A stretch of 64,000 bases of DNA. It comes from CALHRB01 sp964473465 (GTDB lineage: Bacteria > Bacteroidota > Ignavibacteria > Kapaibacteriales > UBA2268). The DNA lies in the NCBI GenBank assembly GCA_964473465.1, contig CAYYPE010000006.1, positions 121,936 to 185,935 of the forward strand. Reading direction: 5' to 3'. The translations under genes were made by a program, and so were the position numbers. The notes under the pieces are model-generated. The model saw only the letters and a list, made by a program, of their open reading frames with translations. It made no database searches and was not told where the DNA came from. Of this stretch, positions 44,045-51,042 are shown piece after piece; position 1 is the first letter of the stretch; every line of letters starts with the position of its first letter.

Positions 44045-44674
44045 ATGAAAGTCCTTATATTTATTTCTCTAATAATTTTAAGTTTTTCGGGGTGTCATCC
44101 TGATAGATTCTCATTGAATAGAAGTGATGAGAATAGAATCGAAGGCTTCATAATGAGCCCTGATTTTGAAAAAGTCGAGATAACAGCTGATAATGAATTT
44201 GTTCTTTATGAAGATGCAATGGTTTCATTAAGAACATTAGGACTTACTCAGCTCCTTGCTGATTTTACCGTTGTATTAATAAATGGTGAAGGTTTAACTT
44301 TTTATTTCCGAACTGTGCAAAATGGTTTCCCGGAACAACCATACATAAAATTTGATTATACAACCAAAGGGTGTTCAGTGAGCGAAAATGGAAAGTTACT
44401 TGTTACAGTTGATTCTATAAAAGCAAAAATTAAAGAGCCAGCAAGGGTAAATATAATGAACGACGGGAAATTAATTAATATTACAGTTGATTGTGATACA
44501 GTCTTTTATGGCAGAACCGAGTTGAACGCAACCGAGTTTGTAATTGTCAAATCCTATGAACAAAGCAGGGCACTTTTGTCAGGGATATTTTTCAATGATG
44601 TGATAACAATAAATGAGGAAATTAGAGAATCAATAATATATGAAAAAACCCGAAAGGGAATAATCCAGAGATAA
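44045..44674 (+). CDS. Lipoprotein of unknown function
   Basis: A 209-residue protein with a lipoprotein signal (LSFSGC, about C17). The mature part is strand-rich (GEGLTFYFRTVQNGF, then TTKGCSVSENGKLLVTVDSI), suggesting a small beta-sandwich domain, with a charged C-terminal tail. No motif is recognised. It starts 14 nt after the preceding envelope protein gene behind AAAAGAGGAAACT, indicating coexpression, and ends about 115 nt before flagellin, which has its own promoter. Confidence 0.55.
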   Translation: MKVLIFISLIILSFSGCHPDRFSLNRSDENRIEGFIMSPDFEKVEITADNEFVLYEDAMVSLRTLGLTQLLADFTVVLINGEGLTFYFRTVQNGFPEQPYIKFDYTTKGCSVSENGKLLVTVDSIKAKIKEPARVNIMNDGKLINITVDCDTVFYGRTELNATEFVIVKSYEQSRALLSGIFFNDVITINEEIRESIIYEKTRKGIIQR

Positions 44675-44690
44675 AAAAATGAATCAAGAT

Positions 44691-44717
44691 TAAAGTTCTT
44701 TGAAAACAATCCGAAAA
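44691..44717 (+). promoter_or_regulatory. Sigma-28 (FliA-type) promoter of the flagellin gene
   Basis: TAAAGTTC (44691-44698), an 11-nt spacer and TCCGAAAA (44710-44717) match the flagellar sigma-28 consensus (TAAAGTTT, N11, GCCGATAA) in both boxes and in exact spacing. It lies 71 nt ahead of the flagellin ATG. Confidence 0.8.
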
Positions 44718-44745
44718 TTGTTGTTGATTAGGAAACAAAATTAGT

Positions 44746-44782
44746 GGCAGGAAGCCCGAAATGATTAATAATTACACGGAGG
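44746..44782 (+). promoter_or_regulatory. Possible CsrA-type leader of the flagellin mRNA
   Basis: A small hairpin GGC-AGGAA-GCC (44746-44756) presents GGA in its loop. A second GGA (CACGGAGG, 44775-44782) is the ribosome-binding site itself, 6 nt before the ATG. Two GGA sites, one in a loop and one at the Shine-Dalgarno, are the arrangement that CsrA recognises in flagellin leaders of other bacteria. No csrA or fliW gene is in the window. Confidence 0.45.
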
Positions 44783-44788
44783 TTTTTT

Positions 44789-45745
44789 ATGCCAACAGCA
44801 ATTTCGGGAGGTTCTCGAATAAGAACAAACACACCAGCTGAAAATGCATACAATGCATTACAAGCAAGTTCAAACAACATCGCTCTCCGACAGTTAAGAC
44901 TGTCAACAGGTAAAAGAATCAATACAGCTGCCGATGACGTAGCAGGTTACATCACTTCAAGAGCTTTAATGGCTCGAAATGGTGGTTTGCAATCAGCACT
45001 CAAAGCAGCAGGCGAAGCTCTGAATGTTTCTGCAATAGGTCAGGACGCTCTTGACAACATTAACACTCTTTTGACCCAAATTAAAGATTCAGCCTCATTA
45101 GCATCATCTGGTGCAATGGGAACTGATGAAAAAGTAGCTCTTGCAAAAGGTGCCTACAGATTGGCTCAACAGATTCAATTTGTTGTTGATTCAACAGTGT
45201 TCGGCGGCAAGCAGTTACTTCAGGGTGCATTTTCCGGTTCTTGGGTTATTGGTTATTATGCAAATAATAACTTGCTATCAATTGGAATTGACCTTACAAC
45301 TGGAAATGCTGATTTCAATGTTTCTGGCAATAATTTCAATTTAAATGCCACAAAAGATGCTACTGCCCCCGGTGGAAATACCAATCAGTTTGCAGGCGTT
45401 GTAGGATTGAATCTTGAATCATTAAATAACGTTTCTGAGACTGATCTTGGAGTATTCTCAACTTCACAAATTAGTCTAACTTTAGCCAGTTTGGCAACAG
45501 CTTTGAATAATGTTAACAAAGTTGCTTCATATCTTGGTGGTATTCAAGTTAGAATTAATTCACAAGAAGAATTGTTGAAGTCTCAGATAACCAATTATAA
45601 TGCGGCTATTTCGAGAATTCAAGATGCAGACGTTGCAAGTGAACAACTTGAATTAATTAAGGCACAATTTTTGCAACAAGCATCATTGATATCTTTAGCT
45701 CAGGCTAATCAGCAACCACAAACATTCCTGCAATTGTTTGGTTAA
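44789..45745 (+). CDS. fliC: Flagellin
   Basis: The filament subunit, 318 residues, a short flagellin with little D2/D3. The N-terminal D0/D1 helices show NAYNALQASSNNIALRQLRL, STGKRINTAADDVAGYIT and GEALNVSAIGQDALDNINT. The C-terminal helices show YLGGIQVRINSQEELLKSQ and ISRIQDADVASEQLELIKAQ, ending QTFLQLFG. The central part (about 135-225) is short and glycine/asparagine-rich. A sigma-28 promoter and a strong GGAGG ribosome-binding site precede it, and a terminator-like hairpin separates it from fliS, so it can be expressed far above its neighbours. Confidence 0.95.
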   Translation: MPTAISGGSRIRTNTPAENAYNALQASSNNIALRQLRLSTGKRINTAADDVAGYITSRALMARNGGLQSALKAAGEALNVSAIGQDALDNINTLLTQIKDSASLASSGAMGTDEKVALAKGAYRLAQQIQFVVDSTVFGGKQLLQGAFSGSWVIGYYANNNLLSIGIDLTTGNADFNVSGNNFNLNATKDATAPGGNTNQFAGVVGLNLESLNNVSETDLGVFSTSQISLTLASLATALNNVNKVASYLGGIQVRINSQEELLKSQITNYNAAISRIQDADVASEQLELIKAQFLQQASLISLAQANQQPQTFLQLFG

Positions 45746-45788
45746 GATTATTCTGAGTGAGATGTAATTTGAAATAAAAGGATTTTTT

Positions 45789-45827
45789 GGAAGGCGGGAT
45801 TTTTAAATTTATCCGCCTTCCTTTAAT
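45789..45827 (+). terminator. Terminator/attenuator hairpin between flagellin and fliS
   Basis: The stem pairs 45789-45800 with 45811-45821 (GGAAGGCGG... with CCGCCTTCC, one bulged G), with an A/T-rich 10-nt loop and a short T stretch after it. Partial read-through could supply fliS at lower level. Confidence 0.8.
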
Positions 45828-45850
45828 ATTAACACATGAGGTGTATGAAT

Positions 45851-46204
45851 ATGTTAACAGCTTCACAGCAACTTGCAGCAAAAAGAGCTTACGGCACAAA
45901 CAAAGATGGAAGTGTTCCATCCTATTTGGAACAAGAAGTTATGTCATGGGATAAAGAAAAAATCATTTTAAAGATGTATGACCTGTTCCTTGTTAGTGCT
46001 AAAAGAAATGATGTCCCTAAAATGAGCAAAATTCTCATTGAACTTATGGGTTCTCTTAATTTTGAAATTGAAGATACTGCAACAAGGCTTTATCGTCTCT
46101 ATGAATATACCCAGAGATGTTTATTTCAGAAAAACATTGACGAGGCATCTTACATTATTAAAGAGCTTAGGGATGCATGGGCTAAAGCTTTTAACTATGA
46201 ATGA
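45851..46204 (+). CDS. fliS: Flagellin export chaperone FliS
   Basis: A 117-residue cytosolic chaperone that binds the C-terminus of flagellin and prevents premature polymerisation. Family pattern: a hydrophobic N-terminal helix region (LTASQQLAAKRAYG), MSWDKEKIILKMYDLFLVSAK, then SLNFEIEDTATRLYRLYEYTQRCL and EASYIIKELRDAWAKAF. Three in-frame ATGs exist (45836, 45845, 45851). The one at 45851 lies 7 nt after GAGGTG and is chosen; the others sit before or against that site. It follows flagellin and precedes fliD, the usual order. Confidence 0.9.
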   Translation: MLTASQQLAAKRAYGTNKDGSVPSYLEQEVMSWDKEKIILKMYDLFLVSAKRNDVPKMSKILIELMGSLNFEIEDTATRLYRLYEYTQRCLFQKNIDEASYIIKELRDAWAKAFNYE

Positions 46205-46297
46205 CGATAATAAAATTGTGTTAAGATGGATCTGCTTGTAATTTTGTTTCATAATTCAAGGATGAAGTATATAGTTTTAAAATAGATAGTTATAATA

Positions 46298-47734
46298 ATG
46301 GCTGATTTATTAAGTCAAATACAGAGTTTAACTCAGGACAACTCAAACAAAAGCACAACTGCTGCTGACCAACTGGCAGAAGCTTATAAAAGGTCTCAGC
46401 AGAACAGGATTGATGTGCTTACCAACAAACAAAAATTCCTTGAACAAAAACAGCAATTCTTTAATCAACTCAAATCAAAAATTGATGGTTTAATTAGCAA
46501 TATTGATGTTTTTACTGCTTCAAATGCAAGCTCAAAGTTTAAAATAAAAAGCGTTTCTTCTTCTAAAACTGACGTTGTTACTGCAACTGCTGACAAAGAT
46601 GCCATTTTAGGTATCAATACTGTTAAGGTAAACAGGTTAGCTTCCAACGACATATTAATAACCAAGAGATTAAATTTAGGTGATTCCGAATTATTTAATG
46701 TTACTGGTGAAGATTTAACTTTTAAAATCAATAACAAAGACATTAAAGTTACTATTGCTGCAGGTTCGACTAATGAACAGGCAATGAAAGCCATTGTGTC
46801 TGCAATTAATTCTACTTCTGATGTCAATGTAACCGCTTCTTATGTTAAGGATACAACTTCAACTGGAAGAATTACATTAACAGCCAAAGACACCGGACAA
46901 TCTAATAAAATTACTTTTGATGATAATAGTAGTAATGTTCTGAATGCTTTGGGACTTGACAACGTTGATCCTAATGCAGATAACAGAACTCAAATTACCT
47001 CGGGCAATCAATATGCTTATTATAAATTGTCTAATATTGAACAACTTAATTCCGAAATTGAGGTAAACGGACTTAGCATAACGAGAGAAAGTAATTCTAT
47101 CAATGATGTTTTGACAGGGGTAACGTTAAACCTGCTAAAAGCTCAGGAAAGTGATGAGCAAGCTGTAACCTTAACTTCCGATGTTAACACAAATGGTGTT
47201 GAAAATCTAATTAATCCAATTTTAAATGGTTATAATGACTTAATCAAATTTCTGAAATCAAATAACAGTATTTTGAAGTCAGAAAGTTCTGTAGGTTCTT
47301 TACTATTCAATCTTAGGTCAATATCAAGTGAGTCTATCACACCACTATCAGGTAGTGATATGAAATATCTGACTGATATTGGAATAAAAATAAACTCAGA
47401 TGGAACTTTATCAATAAATGATAAAACAAAATTGACCGAGGCATTAAAAGACAATCCTGAAGAAGTTGCTAATCTTTTCACAGCGAACGATGGATTTGCA
47501 AAGAAGTTAGAGAATTCTATTGAAGTTTTGCTTGGTGAAAAAGGTTTAATTCAATCAAGACGAAAATCGCTCGGCGATCAAATTGATCAAACTATTAAAC
47601 GCAACAAAGAAGTTACTGCAAGCATTGACAGGCAGGCAGAGAACTTAAAAAAAGAATATATGTCTATGCTAAAGGTTTATCTTGAAGCACAGAATCAATA
47701 TAATACACTTTTGTCTAATTTTTCAGTTAGTTAA
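46298..47734 (+). CDS. fliD: Flagellar filament capping protein FliD
   Basis: A 478-residue cap protein, the hook-associated protein 2 that promotes flagellin insertion at the filament tip. It has long N- and C-terminal helical regions: the N-terminal coiled coil (VLTNKQKFLEQKQQFFNQL) and a C-terminal coiled coil (LGDQIDQTIKRNKEVTASID). Between them are beta domains including VTATADKDAILGINTVKVN, LTFKINNKDIKVTIAAG and LKDNPEEVANLFTANDGFA. The C-terminal ILNGYNDLIKFL and YLTDIGIKINSDGTLSI blocks are strongly FliD-like. It lies 93 nt after fliS. Confidence 0.93.
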   Translation: MADLLSQIQSLTQDNSNKSTTAADQLAEAYKRSQQNRIDVLTNKQKFLEQKQQFFNQLKSKIDGLISNIDVFTASNASSKFKIKSVSSSKTDVVTATADKDAILGINTVKVNRLASNDILITKRLNLGDSELFNVTGEDLTFKINNKDIKVTIAAGSTNEQAMKAIVSAINSTSDVNVTASYVKDTTSTGRITLTAKDTGQSNKITFDDNSSNVLNALGLDNVDPNADNRTQITSGNQYAYYKLSNIEQLNSEIEVNGLSITRESNSINDVLTGVTLNLLKAQESDEQAVTLTSDVNTNGVENLINPILNGYNDLIKFLKSNNSILKSESSVGSLLFNLRSISSESITPLSGSDMKYLTDIGIKINSDGTLSINDKTKLTEALKDNPEEVANLFTANDGFAKKLENSIEVLLGEKGLIQSRRKSLGDQIDQTIKRNKEVTASIDRQAENLKKEYMSMLKVYLEAQNQYNTLLSNFSVS

Positions 47735-47737
47735 TTA

Positions 47738-47849
47738 TTGAGGTAGTTAGTTGTTCCGGTATGCAAAATATTACAATTCTCATCATACTCCTTATGTTGA
47801 ACTATTGAACATTTCAAACCCTGCATCTGGAATTGCTAACATACCTCAA
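47738..47849 (+). ncRNA. 112-nt structured element between fliD and flaG
   Basis: It begins 3 nt after the fliD stop. The 5' arm (47738-47764) pairs with the 3' arm (47824-47849) over about 22 pairs: TTGAGGTA with TACCTCAA, GTTAG with CTAAC, TTCCGG with CTGGAA, ATGC with GCAT, with single bulges and some G-T pairs. An apical hairpin ATGTT-N9-AACAT sits in the loop. There is no T run, so it is not a normal terminator. It could protect or process the mRNA, regulate flaG, or be a small inverted-repeat element. The type is a guess. Confidence 0.5.
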
Positions 47850-47871
47850 ATTTTAACAAAAGGAGGTAAAC

Positions 47872-48285
47872 ATGGTTAATAATATTCAGAGTTTGCCATC
47901 CGTGATATCGAAAACTTATAATGAACCCGTTGTCCCAAGAGATAGAAATTCGGAGACAAACAATTTTTGGGTAAATAACTCTTCAGCAATTGTTGATCAG
48001 GCAGTTGCCAATTCTGACTTTAAGTCGATTTTCAGAAAAGAAAAGACCGAAGAAAAAAAACCTGATTATTCTAAAATTGCTGATAAATTAAAGTCACTCG
48101 TCGGCGAGGAAAGTGTTTCTTTCGAAATCACCAAGGATAAAGAAACTAATAAAATGATAATTAAAGTAATTGATAACAAAACTAAAGAAGTTTTGCAGCA
48201 ATATCCTCCGGAAATTACGCTCAAAATTGCCCGGATGGTTGCAAGATCTATGGAAAGTGGGATTTTGACAAATGAAATTGTATAA
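47872..48285 (+). CDS. flaG: FlaG-family flagellar protein
   Basis: A 137-residue protein with a disordered N-terminal half and the C-terminal FlaG domain: SFEITKDKETNKMIIKVIDN, KTKEVLQQYPPEITLKIA and RMVARSMESGIL. FlaG proteins influence filament length in several bacteria. The start has a perfect AAAGGAGG ribosome-binding site 5 nt ahead. It follows the long hairpin element, and its end overlaps the next gene by 14 nt. Confidence 0.85.
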   Translation: MVNNIQSLPSVISKTYNEPVVPRDRNSETNNFWVNNSSAIVDQAVANSDFKSIFRKEKTEEKKPDYSKIADKLKSLVGEESVSFEITKDKETNKMIIKVIDNKTKEVLQQYPPEITLKIARMVARSMESGILTNEIV

Positions 48286-48622
48286 TGAATCTATTAATTC
48301 GGCTTTTGAAAATCTGGAGGAAAAAACCAATCAGATATCTGACTTTTTATCTGATATTAATGGTTTACATTCCGCTCAAATTGATGTTTTGATGAAGCTA
48401 TATGAGGAAAGGAAAGAGTCTTTGGAGCAAATAGCTTTCTGGTATGATTCCGATAACAAAGCTCTCTCTCCTGAGATGAAAATTCATTTTAAAAACAGAA
48501 TGGATAAACTTTTAAAAAATGATGCCGATAATTTATTAGTTATAAAAAATAAATTAGATGAATTAGGTGAAAAATTAAGAAATTTAAATAAAAATAAATC
48601 GTTATTAATCTATATTAAATAG
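48272..48622 (+). CDS. Coiled-coil protein, FliT/FlgN-like candidate flagellar chaperone
   Basis: A 116-residue all-helical, charged protein without signal or membrane segment (FENLEEKTNQISDFLSD, LLVIKNKLDELGEKLRNLN). The start overlaps flaG by 14 nt, so expression is coupled. Small helical proteins at this position in late flagellar operons are commonly export chaperones such as FliT or FlgN, but the sequence alone does not prove it. It is followed by an FlgM-like gene. Confidence 0.55.
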   Translation: MKLYNESINSAFENLEEKTNQISDFLSDINGLHSAQIDVLMKLYEERKESLEQIAFWYDSDNKALSPEMKIHFKNRMDKLLKNDADNLLVIKNKLDELGEKLRNLNKNKSLLIYIK

Positions 48623-48629
48623 GGTTGTT

Positions 48630-48896
48630 ATGACTATAAACAAAATCAACAGCGAAAACCTCTATCGGGTTAATGAGCAGCAGGGATTATCTCTTAGGGA
48701 AAAGGAACTCGTCCAGAATCAAAAGATTCAGGAAGAGCAGGCTAAAAGTTCTGTCAATGATAAACTCGAGATTTCAAATGAAGGAAAAAGAATGCAATTG
48801 ATTCAGTCAAGAATAAATTCCGGCTATTATGATAAACCCGAGGTTATGAGGGAGCTTGCTCTTAAACTTTCAAAAGCATTTCCTCCTGAGGAATAA
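48630..48896 (+). CDS. Small FlgM-like protein (possible anti-sigma-28)
   Basis: An 88-residue hydrophilic protein that starts 7 nt after the previous gene. The C-terminal pattern is VNDKLEISNEGKRMQL, then SRINSGYYDKPEVMRELAL and KLSKAF. It resembles FlgM, where a disordered N-terminal half precedes conserved helices (with D-x-V/L-E-I/L-S then GxYxxPEV). FlgM holds FliA inactive until the hook is complete and is then exported. The sigma-28 promoter upstream of flagellin makes such a regulator plausible. Another flagellar helper function cannot be excluded. Confidence 0.55.
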   Translation: MTINKINSENLYRVNEQQGLSLREKELVQNQKIQEEQAKSSVNDKLEISNEGKRMQLIQSRINSGYYDKPEVMRELALKLSKAFPPEE

Positions 48897-48923
48897 AAAA
48901 AAATAAAATATTTTTTCAAATTT

Positions 48924-48951
48924 AAATTCCCGGTCTCACGGGAATTTTTTT
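48924..48951 (+). terminator. Rho-independent terminator closing the flagellar cluster
   Basis: A perfect stem AAATTCCCG (48924-48932) and CGGGAATTT (48939-48947) with a 6-nt loop (GTCTCA), followed by a run of T. It also lies at the stop codon of the convergent barrel-protein gene. Confidence 0.9.
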
Positions 48952-51013
48952 AATTGTCAAATGCCCAATGGAGTGAAATTCTTAAATTCCTATCATACAT
49001 TGGATAATATTTTATGTAGTAATAATCAGTCGAAATAATATTTTGTAGCGAAATATTAACGTAAACCGTTCCCAATCTGGCACTTCCGTAAATATTTATA
49101 CCATTGAAGAAAATTGGGCTTGATTCCTGTTCTGTCTCGACAAGATTTTCATTAAAAATATAGTAGCGATGAAGAGGATTGAAACTCATTCCTTTATGCG
49201 ATGGTATCATGGCTGCATTTAATCCCAACCGAACGTAACTTCTGCCCCGTGTTATTTCATAGTAAGTATCGAATGTGGGATACAATACTGGCAATATATC
49301 TGTTTGATTGCCATTCAAAAAATATTTCTGTGCTATAATCTTTATCTTTGTGTGAAGGTTTTTTACAATTGAAAATTTAAAATAAAGACCCAATCCATAA
49401 CTTATTAGATTGTCTTCATTAGTAAATACTAAATCCTGAATCACACTTTCTTTGTAATTCGGTTTGGATACTATCGGAGACTGAATATTCCGATAAAAAA
49501 TGTCTGATGAAAAATCAAATAATTCAGTCTTACGCTTAAAACTACCAGAAACTAAAATTCCTGTTTCCTTCGATAAATGAAAACCTTCTGATGGCGATGG
49601 ACTCCTGTCAAACTTCGAAAAATCAAAAAATAAATCCGTATTTTTATCAAATTTATAATTGAGTTTGGTTCCCGCATTCAAAAAATAATAATTGTAGTTT
49701 ACACCAGATCTAATACCACCGGACACAGTAATTTTATCTGAAAAAGGTTCGGTTCTAAAATATCCATAAGCTGACCATTTCAGGTTATCCAATGAAGAAA
49801 AATAGATCCCTTTGTCATTTTTCAGATAACTTATTTCAGCACCTGTTTTAATTGATAACCATGAAATTAATGATAAATCGAGTGAAGTGTTTAGACCAAT
49901 GAGGAAAGAATTGTTTTTAGTAAAAACAATTGAATCATTTTCGTTGCGAAATAATTCTTCCTGTCGCTTTTGATTCCATTCTGAATGAGAAAAATATAAA
50001 GTTGAATTAATTATGTCAGAATTTTTGAATTGATTCGAACTAATATCCTCAAAAATTTCTTTGTTAAAATATTTTTCTGATGTATCAACTCTATGATTAC
50101 CATTTAAAATTGAGGTTAAAGTTAAGGTTAAATCATGCTTAAAAACTCGTTCGTTCAATTGGTCATACCTTGAATTTGCAATTAATTCATCGAAAATATC
50201 CTGAGACAAATTTTTATTAATTCCACCGTTAGTCCCTTGACCATGATTTGTAAAAATATCCACAAGAGATAAATTTGTTTTTTCGTTGATGTTCCACCTT
50301 ACACCTACACGTAAATTCCATGAATCCATCCATGTGTTATCAAAGCGGCCTTTGACAGACATTCTGCGAAATCCAAAAGTAAAGTTAACATTGGGCATAA
50401 AATTCTGGCTAAAAATACCGTCAGAAGCCAAAAAGTCATAAGCCGCCTGAGAAAACCATATCTTTGTATATGGTTTTTTTGTATTATATAATTTCTCCTG
50501 AAAATTGATCAAAGCAGCAGCTGAATTTTCTGAAAATATGATTGCATCTGAACCAGTAAAAATTTCAATGTTTTCAAAGTTTTCAACTGGAAAAGTCTCA
50601 AAATTGAATAAAGGATATTGAAAATCACTAATTATTCTTCCATTATAGCGAAAAGAGAGACTATTTGGAAATCCTCCAAGAATAGAAAATGAATTAAGAT
50701 TGGAATAATTACCCAGATTTAAAGGATATATAATTAACTTTTCTGCAAATATGTCTGATAGTGATGTGTAATCTGAAAATAAAATTGAATCTTTCGAAAT
50801 ATTAAAATATGGCTCAATTTTATTATTTGAAATACTTCCATGAATTTTTAATGGTTCGTAAAGTTTTATAGTATCCTTAATAATTGGTTTTGGTGGGACA
50901 GAATCAATATTATTTTGTTCGGTTTGGAGTGAATCACTTAAAGCAAAAACACAATAAGAATCATACAAAAAAATGAAACCAAAAAAAATGATATTGATTA
51001 TTATTTTCACCAA
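48950..51013 (-). CDS. TonB-dependent-receptor-like outer-membrane beta-barrel protein
   Basis: A 687-residue protein with an N-terminal hydrophobic leader (about 2-24). A plug-like region follows (about 80-170, with SFSILGGFPNSLSFRYNG and NFENIEIFTGSDAIIFSENSAAALIN), and then a barrel of many aromatic-ended strands to the C-terminus (LRISLHWAF). The final residues are consistent with outer-membrane insertion. It has no carboxypeptidase-regulatory domain and no clear TonB box, so it may be a porin-like or TonB-dependent transporter of unknown ligand. The start is TTG at 51013 or GTG at 51010. It follows gyrA by 29 nt on the same strand. Confidence 0.75.
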   Translation of the reverse strand: MVKIIINIIFFGFIFLYDSYCVFALSDSLQTEQNNIDSVPPKPIIKDTIKLYEPLKIHGSISNNKIEPYFNISKDSILFSDYTSLSDIFAEKLIIYPLNLGNYSNLNSFSILGGFPNSLSFRYNGRIISDFQYPLFNFETFPVENFENIEIFTGSDAIIFSENSAAALINFQEKLYNTKKPYTKIWFSQAAYDFLASDGIFSQNFMPNVNFTFGFRRMSVKGRFDNTWMDSWNLRVGVRWNINEKTNLSLVDIFTNHGQGTNGGINKNLSQDIFDELIANSRYDQLNERVFKHDLTLTLTSILNGNHRVDTSEKYFNKEIFEDISSNQFKNSDIINSTLYFSHSEWNQKRQEELFRNENDSIVFTKNNSFLIGLNTSLDLSLISWLSIKTGAEISYLKNDKGIYFSSLDNLKWSAYGYFRTEPFSDKITVSGGIRSGVNYNYYFLNAGTKLNYKFDKNTDLFFDFSKFDRSPSPSEGFHLSKETGILVSGSFKRKTELFDFSSDIFYRNIQSPIVSKPNYKESVIQDLVFTNEDNLISYGLGLYFKFSIVKNLHTKIKIIAQKYFLNGNQTDILPVLYPTFDTYYEITRGRSYVRLGLNAAMIPSHKGMSFNPLHRYYIFNENLVETEQESSPIFFNGINIYGSARLGTVYVNISLQNIISTDYYYIKYYPMYDRNLRISLHWAFDN

Positions 51014-51042
51014 AAAACATTAAATTGGATTGACCAAAATAT

